This document shows positions 44,711-57,929 of a stretch of DNA of 64,000 nucleotides, in pieces. A program made the position numbers and the translations under genes. The stretch's first letter is position 1. Each line of letters starts with the position of its first letter. The DNA is taken from contig CANTFL010001383.1 in the NCBI GenBank assembly GCA_947650285.1, positions 62,001 to 126,000 on the forward strand, in the 5' to 3' direction. Source of the stretch: Hyaloperonospora brassicae. Its lineage: Eukaryota > Oomycota > Peronosporomycetes > Peronosporales > Peronosporaceae. Below the pieces are notes generated by a model. The model had not been told where the DNA came from, made no database searches, and saw only the letters and a program-made list of their open reading frames with translations.

Positions 44711-47700
44711 AATCTTTTTCAATATCTCCGAGATCCGTCTACAGAAACGAGTTATTCATCGATTTGACGAGTAGGAATGGCTTCCGGATTGGCTTCCGGT
44801 GTAATTAAGGCGTCGATCTACGCCTATTAGGAGATATTACACAACTATAAGAGCTGTATTAATGTGATTTTTGAGGATTTATCAGTCCTGCCTCGTTTTA
44901 ATGTAATCTTTGAATGGTCGATTGAAGGCTTATTTGCAAATAGGTGAAATGTAACTATGCGGACGACACAATTGCGAGATATATTCTTTTTTGGTCACAT
45001 CTTCTGTTTTACAATAATTTAGAATGAATTTTTATACAGTGGTTTGCAGTGGAATTACGATCTTAGATATTGACAAAAATATCGTGATATTGAGCCTTGT
45101 CGGAACATCATTATACCAACAAAGCTATTATTGGCTAGAAGTAGACTGATTAAGACAAATATAGAACGCGATGACTTATAATGGTCCAAATCAAAGTTAA
45201 ATGTATTTAATGTCGAACATTTCTATTAATTTTGATACTTTTAACGTCAAAAAGTTATGTCCTACTCAAGGCTGTTGCTATGTTCTCAGGCTACGGGTGC
45301 GCACTACATGATTTTGAATTTATCGCCAAGCCAAATTATGCGGATTGCCATCGTATAACCTAATAAAAATATCAATTTGTCAGCTTATTATGAATGTGAT
45401 CTTTGCCTTTAAGATGCCACTTTAGGGGAAAGTGTCAATATTCATTAAGATAAAAATATAGCATGTCGATTAGTTCGTTGTTTAAAAATCGAAATTGAGC
45501 TAGTCGGGCAAATATAAAACAACAAATGCTTACTTAATTATTTTTTTGAAATCTTCAGTAGCTAATTGCGGTAAGCCTAAATAGCGAATAAAGATGATAA
45601 AAACATTAAGTCTGTACCGCGGAAGTTGTCTAAAACTATGGCAATATTTGGTCCTTGGCGACTTAGTCGGAAGTTTGTATACATTTCTTATGACAATAAT
45701 GTATTTTATTATACTGGCCTTCAAAAAAACCTATATTTTTTCGCAACATTGCTATAATATGTCCGTGCTAAGTATACTGAATCGCTTTCGTATGATTATA
45801 CAGTGATCTTGTTTTTATTAAGTCACGTTCCTATTATTTTTATAATATTATATATCTAGATATATTTTATCAATGTGATAAGTTAATACAATACCTTAAT
45901 TAGAACCGTTTTGCGTGAAATCTACTACGAGCGACTTCGCCAACAATGTGATCTGATGTGGCGAGTGCGATAGCTTGGAGATTATTAAATTTGGTCAAAG
46001 GATGATGCAATTTTAGAAAAAACTATCATGCCAATTTGTTTTTATGACTAATATAATACGCAAAAAGATTTCTGCCTCTGGAAAATTTTCTTCATATGAA
46101 GCAGACTGCGTCTCTCTACAAGGACGACATACGTCTTATCGACAAACAAGACATTTCTTTCGATAAAATGTTAATATTAACTATAATTTTTCATTATGTT
46201 TGTGTAAATTTGATTAGGTAAGAGCCTTGACAACAAAAGACTTGCTTTAATCGTGGCAGCCTCAACAAGATTATTACTGACAACAGTGCCTCTGACATGA
46301 AGTATCTAACGTGAACGTTTTATATAAACAGGTCACGTAAAATAGAAAATAAATAGCTTTGTTTGTGTCATTATTCATTGCATACATTCGCCATGCCACT
46401 GTTCTGTCGTACGTAGTTTTCGAGATAAAATATGTGTTGTATAAAGGTCTTATTCGTGTTTACATAAACACCAAAAGTTTATTTTTTTCGACATAGAATA
46501 CCAAAATGAAATATTGTATAAGGACCCCAATAGTCTTAAGTTGGATCCAACTCCAATTAAGCATCACATCGCACAATGTGCTTGTACCAGTAAGAAATCG
46601 TCCTGCACGCCAATCGCACGAGTCAGAAACAAACCTGTGGAGGAATACAAATTTAAAATATTATATAGAAAATATAAATGGGTTTGTTAGAAATGAATTT
46701 CCCAAACAAAAGCGAATCCAATTGCTCGAGTGTAACGTTTCGCAACTATGCCAGGCAAGAAATGTCTCCAAACTATTAAAATTTCTGAAGTCACCAAGAT
46801 GCGCCCCTTACACGCGGCTCTCCTTGCGGATGTTTATACCCATTATATTACTACCACTGACCAGGGCCGCATGAACCTCTCAGCTCTACCTTCTTAACAT
46901 ATTCTTCAATTCATGTCTTTTCGATTTCGGCGCTCGTAGAGTTAAAAACTGCTCTTTTTGGGACCATATTTAAGCACCCCTACTACTAAAAATATAAATT
47001 TGATTGAAATGTAAGCCTCTTAGATATTTGTGCCTCTCCTTTGAACGGCCGTTGAGCTAGGACATTTTGAAGAAAATGTTAAATATGGATGCTATACATT
47101 CGGCTAACTCGCAGCTGCCAGTTCTTTAAATATGTGATATGGTAATTTTAATTGTTTTTTTTAGTTAATGTAGGCGCAATGTGAATGAAACCTGGTTTCT
47201 TCTTTTAGCGACAAGTCATATCACATCTGACGAAATTTAAATCATTTACGGCACATTTTGAAAAATTTAATGTTTATACTTTCTTACATACAAAATCTAG
47301 TATCAGGTTTGTATGGTTAATGTGAGCAGAGTGAAGGTGATAAAAAAGGTAATGCTTATTAGTATTGACATATCAAATGTTAATTACGATTTTAAAACAT
47401 TTTCATAGACCACTCTTACCATTTTTAACTTGAAAATCTCGTACACGTCATTTGGAGTACGCTGATCTCATTTTATTCAGGCAGGCACCAGCACTTACTA
47501 GACCTTCTGCGATCGCGGTAATCGCCACGAATTTCACCCTGTTTGGGTTTTCGATAGGGTGTAGTCTTCATGTGCAAGTCAGCATCTGAACCATAAATAT
47601 AGATTGTTTTTAGGAAGTATCGACTTCGTCACTGCTGCATTAAGCAAAACAGTTGATACTAGATTTATCATGTATACAAAAAGCCATAGGATTTGTAGAG

Positions 47701-49128
47701 TTGAGATAAATTTTCTTTGGAAAATGGAGATATCGACACCTGCCTATTCAAAGTGGAAAAGTGTCGTTTTGAAGACAGTAAATCTCTGGGCAGTTAAACG
47801 GGTTCATTTCCCACAAATATGGTTTTTCGAGTATAACAATCTCGGTCCGGGACCGGATGCTACTGGTATAGAGTGTGGAAAAAGATAAGCATGTACGGCA
47901 AACAAATACTGCATCGATGAAATGTGATTATGGGTACTTGTGTCTTTTATGCCGGGGCGTCTAACAGCCAAAGTGATAACCAAATGACAAAGTTAGCAAT
48001 ATGTTCTTTTCCAGCCGGATTTACAGTGTCCTATATGAATACACAATAAAAAATTGAGGACCATAGATCTGTCTTTTCACATGACGTGTGGTGTGTGCGT
48101 GAACAATTGGGATGGATGAAGAGTGTGTCACCACGTATCTTTCTGATAACCAGCAGAAGAAGGAACAGATTGGGATGTAAATTTGTGGAAGGACATTCAA
48201 CAATATAGGGATAACTTAAAACGTGGAGAAGGTGTACCAGATTAAAATCAGAATTACAGACCAAAATATAGTGTAGAAGGATCCAATTTGTTGCCACAAA
48301 GATGATTCAAGCGCTTTCAGCGCAGTATTGATGCATCTCGAATAATATTTATACAATTCGAGTATTCGAGTATTAATGATGATGCTCGAAAAATTACGAA
48401 TTTTTGCGCGAAGAGCACCATATTGCAATTTGTGTTTATTATTAAGCTATAAGCCGTAATTTTTTGGCAAGTGGCCAAGAAGCCAAGCTAGCGAAATAGC
48501 GCTTTCACTATGGACAATGTTCAGTAGTTTAGGATATGAATGATGCTGCGTGTGATGTCAAAATGGTTTAAGCAATGAAAAGACTGTTATTTCTTCTTCA
48601 CCTCCTTCGATTCACTTAACGCGCTCCCAATCTTAAGGCAGACATAATTGTGCTTTCAACCACTGTGGCACGAGTGTTCAAGACGAATTAGAAATGGTCT
48701 TCGGCTGTTTGGCCAAGATACCGAAAATGTTTTCATGTAAATGAATCAGGATTAGGAAGTAGATCTCAAAAAAATTGGACAGTCGCAGCTCAAAACGAAG
48801 GAGCTGGAGACGATATTGATAGACGGCTACAGTAGCCCGAAGATTCTATAAGGATCTTAAAGTATGAACCGCGCGAGATAGGGGCGCATTTTCATTAAAT
48901 ATCTGTGAAATTGTTCGTAATCAGAGTTTATCACTCAAATTCAATTGAAAAAGAGAGGTCGATATCTACCAAGACCTTTACGAAATGCTTATGATACTAA
49001 ATGAAAGCAATACTAGGTGCGTAAAAAATAATCAGCAAGGTAAGGCTTGAATTTATCTCTTTGTGTCCAAGCAGCATAGAAACCTCCTTATATTAGTAAA
49101 TTTTTGAAAGGATACACCAACAATAATT
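44711..49128. other. AT-rich, mostly gene-free region
   Basis: No supported gene. One ATG-started frame of 122 codons at 46506-46874 (plus) has a short hydrophobic N-terminal stretch, but no recognised motif, and composition like its surroundings. It is reported only as a note. Confidence 0.4.
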
Positions 49129-50595
49129 GTTGTCGTTTCTACTGTTGATTTATAATTGATTACATCGTAGAGATTCGGCATCTTCACCGTCCATTGCCAC
49201 AATTAATTAATTTAATGTCGCGCTTTTAAGAGGCAGTCATTTGCAAGAGCGTCGCTTTTCGTAGTAAGAATAAATTTTGTTAGAAGAACATATACTTAAT
49301 CGTTATCGGTCTTTATTCGTGGCTAACAGCTCTTTGTATGCTCATCACACAAGCAGTATTAGCATCACACTGCTACTGCCACCTGCATATTCTATTTTAT
49401 TATAAAATGACCGACGCTGCGAATCCTGTACGCTTGAACTCCGTGTACATGAGTAAGGCTATTATACGCAGGTACTTCTTTCCTTGAGACTGTCCCATGT
49501 TCACGTCGCAAAATTTCAATCGCTACATTCCGGATTAATTTACTAGTTCCTTCGATTCGTCTTATCGCTACCTCTTACTGTCAGGAAAGTATACTCAAGA
49601 TCACTACCAGCTTTTATCGTCGCTCATAGCCTTAATTACATAGGGTATATCCAAAAGAGAAGACCTTATCAGTGTGCGGAAGATGAGCGAGGAGATTCGC
49701 TTCAACATTAAGCTGTGTATTTATGATCCTGAGCTATATGGTGAAGATGTCCTAGTTAAGGGGGTCATTTGCAGATTATTACACGTATCATAAAGTGCTG
49801 CACTAATCTTCTTTAAGTCTGAAAAATAGGTGAAGCAACTTGTTGGTCATGATCACGGCCTTCATTTATACGTCTGTATAATATTGTGGATTGTACTTAA
49901 TCTCGAACGATTTCACTTGCTCAAGAAAACCTATCGGACTAGTGTCATTCGCGAGGTAACCTTACGACTAAATTTAGCTATCATTTCATTGGACTTAGCT
50001 TAACCTCGTCGCCCTTGGACTCTTACCCTTTTTCAAGGATATCTTATGCAGTTTTTGTGAGAAACAAGACGAAAAGCCAGTTACCGAAGCATCCTTTCGT
50101 CACATTCAAACTTAACGGATGCATCTATATCAGTAGACGTGTTTCAACAATTCGACAGTCGACCGCGAGCACTCGAAACAAGAATGTGACCACTGGACTA
50201 TTCATTGTATATTTCAGTCAGTAAGTATTCCTATTGCTCAATCTCCCATAGTTTCCGATGCAACAAAACTGGATGCACGATTTTGGCGAGTGCGAGCTTC
50301 ATCATTCTCTTGTTGAATGGATCGCACAGAACGATTTTTATATAGCACACGCAAAGCGCAAGGAGATATCGTAAATTATTAAATATAAGCGTGCGGGAAT
50401 GATATCAAAGAACACGTCTCAATCACGACCATTTATACGAGAACCTGTGACTTTATTTATAAGTTCAAAGTATATATATAAGGCACAAGTAGGGGCACAC
50501 TCCACTTTTGCTAGAGGCACACTCCATTTTTGCTACGGACACACCCGCGCGCCTAAAATGATAAAAAGGACCTCACGTCCTATAATGCAGAACAA
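49129..50595 (+). repeat. Left arm of a 3.8-kb palindromic element
   Basis: 1,467 bp whose reverse complement lies at 51493-52959; position p pairs with 102088 minus p without visible indels. Identity is about 99% in the outer and middle part and falls sharply in the last 40 bases near the centre. No coding motif. Class unknown: long-TIR foldback element or inverted duplication. Confidence 0.8.
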
Positions 50596-50644
50596 TATGT
50601 AAAAAAAACCATAGTCACTTACCTCTGCTTCCTATCTCCCAACC

Positions 50645-51265
50645 TTATACGACAGATCCACCTTTGCGCGAGATTATATCCATCAATCTTGACCCAGGCG
50701 GTATCCGAACGAGCAATGGATGCCGGAATCCATACTGTCTGGAACACGGTATCCAATCCGATGGTACGATGCCGCCTGACCTGTCCATAGGCAGTGGCAA
50801 CGACTCCTTTTTTCTGACGTCTTTTACCGAGACAGGCACATTCAAACACATACGGCTTGCAGTACGTGAAAACTTTAAGGCTACGGTCGATGACGAGTTA
50901 CGTACCGGTACATACCCATAAATGTCCCACTCTGGGTAGCTCATTTCGGATAAGAAAATGAAAAGAACAATTATGCACGAAGATTTAAATAACATGAATA
51001 AATTCCGTCGCTTCCTTTCATCATGACTGATGTTACGAATGTTCTGTAGTAACCACCACGATCGCAATGTTAGTGGACCAGTTGCAGACGCCGCTTCGTT
51101 TTCTTTGATCTGACGACGATGATAGCATACCTTTGATAGCCGTATAATGTTTAAAGTTGTTTCCATTTTGTTCCTGGAAATAGAGCTGGTACCATTGAAA
51201 GCGGCAGGTGTAGGTTGAATCGATTTTAGAGACGGTCGTTCCTCTCTAGGGCTTTCATACGCCAT
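50645..51265 (-). CDS. Hypothetical frame in the centre of the palindromic element
   Basis: 206 codons from an ATG. Residues about 85-105 include a short hydrophobic stretch (CIIVLFIFL), otherwise no known motif. An overlapping minus-strand frame (50619-50849) ends at CAGAG followed by gtaagtg, an excellent splice-donor sequence at about 50624, so a spliced gene reading towards the left arm is possible. A plus-strand frame at 50664-50921 overlaps and cannot be excluded. Function unknown. Confidence 0.25.
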   Translation of the reverse strand: MAYESPREERPSLKSIQPTPAAFNGTSSISRNKMETTLNIIRLSKVCYHRRQIKENEAASATGPLTLRSWWLLQNIRNISHDERKRRNLFMLFKSSCIIVLFIFLSEMSYPEWDIYGYVPVRNSSSTVALKFSRTASRMCLNVPVSVKDVRKKESLPLPMDRSGGIVPSDWIPCSRQYGFRHPLLVRIPPGSRLMDIISRKGGSVV

Positions 51266-51492
51266 TTTCTAAGTTCAGCTGGTGTGTGTATTATCCGGTG
51301 GTTTCAGTCGTTTCGTATGAGTATGAGGGGACATAGACGCAATTGCGCGGACAAGACATGTGTTTAAGACATGATCTTCTTCCTTTGCAGTAGATGGAAT
51401 TCTTGTCCTTAACCGCCAGAACCTGATGCCATACAAATAATCTATTGAATTAGGTGCTTCCACATACAATTTCAATGTACCGCACACATACG

Positions 51493-52959
51493 TTATTCTG
51501 CACAATAAAATGTGAGGTCCTTTTCATCATTTTAGGCGCGCGGGTGTGTCCGTAGCAAAAATGGAGTGTGCCTCTAGCAAAAGTGGAGTGTGCCCCTACT
51601 TGTGCCTTATATATATACTTTGAACTTATAAATAAAGTCACAGGTTCTCGTATAAATGGTCGTGATTGAGACGTGTTCTTTGATATCATTCCCGCACGCT
51701 TATATTTAATAATTTACGATATCTCCTTGCGCTTTGCGTGTGCTATATAAAAATCGTTCTGTGCGATCCATTCAACAAGAGAATGATGAAGCTCGCACTC
51801 GCCAAAATCGTGCATCCAGTTTTGTTGCATCGGAAACTATGGGAGATTGAGCAATAGGAATACTTACTGACTGAAATATACAATGAATAGTCCAGTGGTC
51901 ACATTCTTGTTTCGAGTGCTCGCGGTCGACTGTCGAATTGTTGAAACACGTCTACTGATATAGATGCATCCGTTAAGTTTGAATGTGACGAAAGGATGCT
52001 TCGGTAACTGGCTTTTCGTCTTGTTTCTCACAAAAACTGCATAAGATGTCCTTGAAAAAGGGTAAGAGTCCAAGGGCGACGAGGTTAAGCTAAGTCCAAT
52101 GAAATGATAGCTAAATTTAGTCGTAAGGTTACCTCGCGAATGACACTAGTCCGATAGGTTTTCTTGAGCAAGTGAAATCGTTCGAGATCAAGTACAATCC
52201 ACAATATTATACAGACGTATAAATGAAGGCCGTGATCATGGCCAACAAGTTGCTTCACCTATTTTTCAGACTTAAAGAAGATTAGTGCAGCACTTTATGA
52301 TACGTGTAATAATCTGCAAATGACCCCCTTAACTAGGACATCTTCACCATATAGCTCAGGATCATAAATACACAGCTTAATGTTGAAGCGAATCTCCTCG
52401 CTCATCTTCCGCACACTGATAAGGTCTTCTCTTTTGGATATACCCTATGTAATTAAGGCTATGAGCGACGATAAAAGCTGGTAGTGATCTTGAGTATACT
52501 TTCCTGACAGTAAGAGGTAGCGATAAGACGAATCGAAGGAACTAGTAAATTAATCCGGAATGTAGCGATTGAAATTTTGCGACGTGAACATGGGACAGTC
52601 TCAAGGAAAGAAGTACCTGCGTATAATAGCCTTACTCATGTACACGGAGTTCAAGCGTACAGGATTCGCAGCGTCGGTCATTTTATAATAAAATAGAATA
52701 TGCAGGTGGCAGTAGCAGTGTGATGCTAATACTGCTTGTGTGATGAGCATACAAAGAGCTGTTAGCCACGAATAAAGACCGATAACGATTAAGTATATGT
52801 TCTTCTAACAAAATTTATTCTTACTACGAAAAGCGACGCTCTTGCAAATGACAGCCTCTTAAAAGCGCGACATTAAATTAATTAATTGTGTCAATGGACG
52901 GTGAAGATGCCGAATCTCTACGATGTAATCAATTATAAATCAACAGTAGAAACGACAAC
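51493..52959 (-). repeat. Right arm of the 3.8-kb palindromic element
   Basis: Inverted copy of 49129-50595. The outer flanks (caataatt on the left, taagaaag on the right) show no clear target duplication. Confidence 0.8.
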
Positions 52960-55900
52960 TAAGAAAGACACTTATTGTTGATTATATAATGATGTCATAT
53001 TTAAGATTAGAATCTGTAGATGCCGTGTTGGATCTTTCACTCTGAGGGCGATATCATTAGTAATTGTTACAAAAAATACGATACTAAGCCGTATAACCCC
53101 CATAAAAAGCATGAGGTATCTGAATTTAATATACGCACACCTTTAATGAATATATTAATTTAAATCGTACATCCATTTTTTATTGTTATACAAAAAACTT
53201 AGCTTACCCTCATTGCTTGAATAGTCGATGAACACATCCAATACGACATTATATCCGTAACAGGGTGATGTGCTCTTAAGGTAGGTGGGTTACCGTTTAA
53301 AGGTGGGCAAATAGACCAAGTTGATTAAAAACAAGCTTCTTTAAAAACGAGGAGCAAGCTGAATTTATGCCGAATTGTAAACTTAGCCTTACAAATAGTT
53401 ATAGCGTAAACGTCAAATGTATGCCCGCAAGTTGTGACCAGCGATTCGATATAAAATGTCTTTTATACGTCAACTTTTTGCTGCAAAAATGCATCTTCTT
53501 GTGCAAAGCTAGACGCAATTTGAATTACCGGATCCCATTTTGTATGAAGACATAACGTCATCATGCATGTATCATTAGCTTTATCAAATGGTAATCTCCA
53601 GCTTATCATATTAAGTTTCCATGGAATGCACAGCATCGGGGCATCGGGAATAGTGTTGTATAAACTGCTAAATTACAAATTCAGATATAACAACTATCCC
53701 ATATAATATTGACTCGATGGCTATCATGAAGGTTTGACGTTTACCAAATCTGCTAGTCCAATTTACTCAATTTGAACAACAATTGATATTCATTTGGGCA
53801 GATAATAACGGCAGACGAAATTTGACTACAGCTTGTTTCGAAAAGACATATTCGGTTTCATTGACATTTAAATGTGTGCTGTTCTATTGAATAAAATATT
53901 ATGTAAAGTCTTGAGACAAAAAAAACTATCATCTATTCGCAATTGGCAACTAATACCACCGCCGTCTTCATGGAAACTAAAATATATAATTGGCTGCAAT
54001 TGATCTATCGCACGCAAATAATATACAAATATATTTCAGCTGGATATTACGCTAGTGGGTATCGTGTATATCGCCGCATCTTCACAACGACTAATGTCAG
54101 CCCTACGAATAACTTAAAAGCATACATACGGCATTTAGTATCTCAAGATATATCTAGTTTTAACTTACTTCATCTCTTGCTACATTCTTTACCAGAATAA
54201 ACCGTTGGATATAGCTTACAATGACCAGCGACCATACATCTACTCAATAAATGTTCCTCGGTATATAAGAGATTCAATATAAACGATCAAGATGAGTTGT
54301 AGTTGGCGTGAAGCTATCAGACTCGTCGGCAAAATTGACGGTATTCTAATTAAAGAGTAATTATACGCTTGTAATGAAACAATATAAGATAGTGAACCAG
54401 AATAGAGCGTTAGCAATTATTCAATGCATTAAAAATGGCGTTAGTTAAGATGAAGTCTAAATAAACGTATCGAAGGTACTTAGAATAAATGTGAAGTATT
54501 GCTACGATAATAATGTTGTGCGCAATATTAATTTAATCGAATGATAATTATCTAAAGCCCAATGATACTATCCCTAACCTCCCAATGCGCCCATTAAGTA
54601 GCGATCAATTGTTATTTGTGTGGTGCAGTTGTCAATATTGACCAATATATGCAGCACTAAATATATAGTTGCGTCAAAATTGGTTTGATTTTTTCGGTGG
54701 TGAGTAAAATTATCGAAATTTTATAAATCAATATAACTAATTATATTGCGTAAATAAAATCTAAGAATGATACAATGTTGACACGAAATATACAAATACA
54801 GGCAGTCACATGTCGATGAAACCCCTGTGATTAGTTTCTGAATAAACTTGCTGCGCACTCGCTCTACTCAGCAGGTACGATAACGCAGAACCAAAGCGTA
54901 CGATGCAGTAAACGTGAAACGGCGATATGCTGTCTAATATGGTGCATTGGCGCGACCTACGTCAGATCCGTGCTTCACTTCCTTACGTACCACTGACGCT
55001 CATCCGACGCAAACGCAACTGGGTTTAACTCTGTAATTGCTCAGCGAACAATTCGTCGTGTCCGGACCCCGAATGTCCTTTTAGTGCCCTTCTTCTGTTG
55101 GGTATCATTTTGAAAGTGTTCTGTAGTAAAGATACGACGGCGATGCAGATGCGATATTTAGGACAGGCTCGGTCAACTACTCGAGGCCAACTACCTAGTA
55201 ACATTCTAAATTTCAGGCTCCCACAAAGTCGGAACGTCCGTGGATTCATCTAAGCTTTTCAAGATGCGCGGCACCAGGACACTGGACGCTCGCGAAGTCT
55301 GTATATAAGCTTCAACCGAAATCTGAATCTGGCGCTACATCGTGTCGGCCACATTTAGCGCTATCCGATTTGACGATCTCGACAGATAGAGAATCCGAGA
55401 ATGCCAGCGAAGAGCCATAATGCGGTGGCCCAATCCGATCAGCGCAGTGCGATCTCATGTTTATAGGTTCTTCATATCAATTTGGTGTCATTATCTATTA
55501 CGTGCAGTCGTGAATGCGCTAAGCATTGAAGGATGAGCTGGTGCAGTGAGCCCCCATAATCGTGCTGAAAACTACGCCACTTTCCTCTTCAAACCTGTTC
55601 CTGGTATTCTTCGACGATGGTCCACGAAAGGAATCATGGGTTGTGTAGCTCAGATTCCTTTCTACTACGTGTTCAGCTACATGCCGCTACACCCATCTCG
55701 ATGGCTAGCATGTCCCTTCGAGAGAAGACGACAACAAAGAACTCGGACGAATATATTGCCTCGTTCATGGACTGCAGCAGGCAACACAGTAGAGTTACAC
55801 CGCTGAATGTCATCAGGAGAGTACAATGTTACTTAACTAACTCCGACTATGTCGCGTACCTCACAAACCCCACAAAGCCTTACTACACCGCAAAGTGCGA

Positions 55901-57285
55901 GCAAATGCTGACGATGTCAAAGTCGATAGCTAGCCTCACGATTTACGGGAATGGTATAGCATGACAGTCCAAGCTGCACACGTTGCGATAGATATCAAGG
56001 CATCGCTGGAAGCTTACGGACCCACTATCGGCTACCATCTGAGCATCGAGAAATACATCCTGCACGATGTCAACCATTGGCTCGAGATGATAATTGAAGT
56101 CGACCGCGGACTGAATACCCGCATCATGCAGAACGTCTGCGAAAGGGCGTCGACACAACAACTGATGACTAGGAGAACTGCTCTTGCGCTGTCGCGCTCT
56201 CAACTAGAGTAGATAGCAACTTTAATTAGTGCGTACTTATTGAAATGGGTATTGATCGTCGGCAAAGCTCCTGAATGTACCTAACTTTCATCAACAAATA
56301 TACCCACCATTGTCAGTTGACCGGCATTTTGCATACTCGTGGTACTCATAATGGTCCGCTGAAGCAAGTCGAGCTGTAGTTTGTTAGCGCACAAACGATT
56401 TTTGACGTGTGTATGGGGACGCTTATACTATGTCTCATGACAGGTATTGCTACAGACATCTATGTCTGAAAATGACGTACTCCCTCTTGCCGTTTGACGA
56501 CAGATTTGTATCGTCAAGTCTTAGATTCAACGACTTTGGTCTCTTTATTACGTCTGAGTTCTATTATTACTAATTCAGAAAGCGAACGAAGCATAGTGGG
56601 TGATGTATGTGACAAGTTTTTGACTGTAGCAATGCAGCATACGATAGTGTGACAGCTCGACTGCGCTTTGTATTTCTGGTGTAGGATGCCTTTCTTTGCT
56701 GCATGGAGCTACGAGCGGGAGGTGAGTGTATGCTAGAAGCCCATGTCTACGGTCGATCCATTTGAGGTGGCGTGCGACCTGCAGGGTGCATTCCTTGCTG
56801 TGCAAAGTCACATATGTCTCTAACTCGACAGCAGTGTGCGAGTAAGCATGTATGCATGCTACAGACGAACGAATGTGGCAGATGCTCGCGCATTCATCAT
56901 ACACTTGCTTGCGTCACCACGGCCACAAATCGAGAAATGCACAGAAAATGTTGTTGTACGACATTGTATTTTTAGCTTGTCATATCGTACCTCCTCACTA
57001 CTCCTTCAACGTAAGTCGTCACACCTGATCGCAATGCCTTCGTAAGTCGACAGAACGGACAGGTCCGCCGGAGACGTATCTTGAACGCGACTTGCTTGTC
57101 CTCAAACCGTTGACCTTGACACGAAACGTACGAGGATCTAGCGTACTAGGCATCCGAGCAGGGCTTCTTCCCGCGTAAGATCATCTTAATAAAAAAGGCT
57201 AATGTTTCAACATGATAACCCCTCCGACAACGACAGTAATTACTACGGATATGAGCGCCAGAAACGCTGGCTCCAAAAGAAGATT
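52960..57285. other. Gene-poor region, composition rising in GC towards the right
   Basis: AT-rich to about 54800, then mixed. Frames near 55025-55249 (minus) and 55546-56212 (plus) have a faint look of retroelement gag/pol debris but lack decisive motifs. No ends or repeats found. Confidence 0.4.
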
Positions 57286-57690
57286 TCATCTACTAGGTTT
57301 CCATCCTGAGTGCTTCACTCTTTCCGCCCGCTTCGCCTTCTCGAAGGGTCCGACGCCGTCCTTCGTCGACTTTGCACGCTCCAGTGCACCCGCTGCCGCT
57401 TGTGCGTTCGCTTTTTCGTCTTTGGATTTCCAGCCAAACTTTGTCATTAACCTTGTAAAGAAACCTGCAGATGTTCGCTCTTCCTTGTCGCCCGGTGTCG
57501 ACGCCACTCCATCCTCCGATTGTAGGTCATCGACATACGTATGAGCGGACTCGAGACGACGGGTCGCCTCGCCATCGCCCAGGGGATGATGAACGTTTTT
57601 CAAGCCTCTTGCGGCCGATATGACGCTGCAGTTGCTGCTGAACAAGACGCTCAACACAAGCAGGGGACAACCAATTCGTGTCATGAACAT
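57286..57690 (-). CDS. Candidate secreted RxLR-like effector (degenerate RRLE, EER)
   Basis: 134 aa. An N-terminal signal peptide is clear: a hydrophobic core at 9-17, likely cleaved near Ala26/Ala27. RRLE at 44-47 sits where oomycete effectors carry RxLR, and EER is at 70-72 after an acidic stretch, giving the usual order and spacing (signal peptide, RxLR about 40-60, EER downstream). The last Arg of RxLR is replaced by Glu. The C-terminus (75-134) is Lys/Ala-rich and helical (FFTRLMTKFGW at 77-87), with no complete WY fold recognised. It is shorter than many effectors. If real it would be secreted and act in or around host plant cells. A MULE lies 240 bp upstream. Alternative: a small secreted protein with chance motifs. 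Confidence 0.65.
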   Translation of the reverse strand: MFMTRIGCPLLVLSVLFSSNCSVISAARGLKNVHHPLGDGEATRRLESAHTYVDDLQSEDGVASTPGDKEERTSAGFFTRLMTKFGWKSKDEKANAQAAAGALERAKSTKDGVGPFEKAKRAERVKHSGWKPSR

Positions 57691-57703
57691 ATTACAGGCC
57701 TTT

Positions 57704-57720
57704 CCTGTGAAAGATGAACC
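57704..57720 (-). promoter_or_regulatory. Initiator-like element before the RxLR-like gene
   Basis: Read on the minus strand, GGTTCATCTTTCACAGG resembles the oomycete initiator (CTCATTYYNCA type) and lies 14-30 bases before the ATG. That is consistent with the short leaders of oomycete genes. Confidence 0.4.
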
Positions 57721-57920
57721 GCGGAGCGCTCGATGCTGAGTCGAATCGGGACGCTACCCGGTTCACGCAGTGGAGTGTCCTTTCGGCTATGTCTTCAAAT
57801 GAACAAACCCGGATCGTCAAGTTGTACCAACTGCCTTTGCCTTCTGCTGGCGTAACAACTTTTGATACCGCTAGTTGATTCTTCGTGGTCATTCCTCGCC
57901 ACGCACAGCACTATCGGGCG

Positions 57921-57929
57921 ACGGGCTAC
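57921..57929. repeat. Small MULE left target-site duplication (9 bp)
   Basis: acgggctac here against acggattac at 59266-59274; seven of nine match and both differences are transitions. Confidence 0.5.

Noticed and set aside
55025..56212. Possible retroelement pol/gag debris
   Set aside because: Only loose resemblance to RT C-terminal (LGS-type block) and gag-like helices; no catalytic residue or repeat end to support it.
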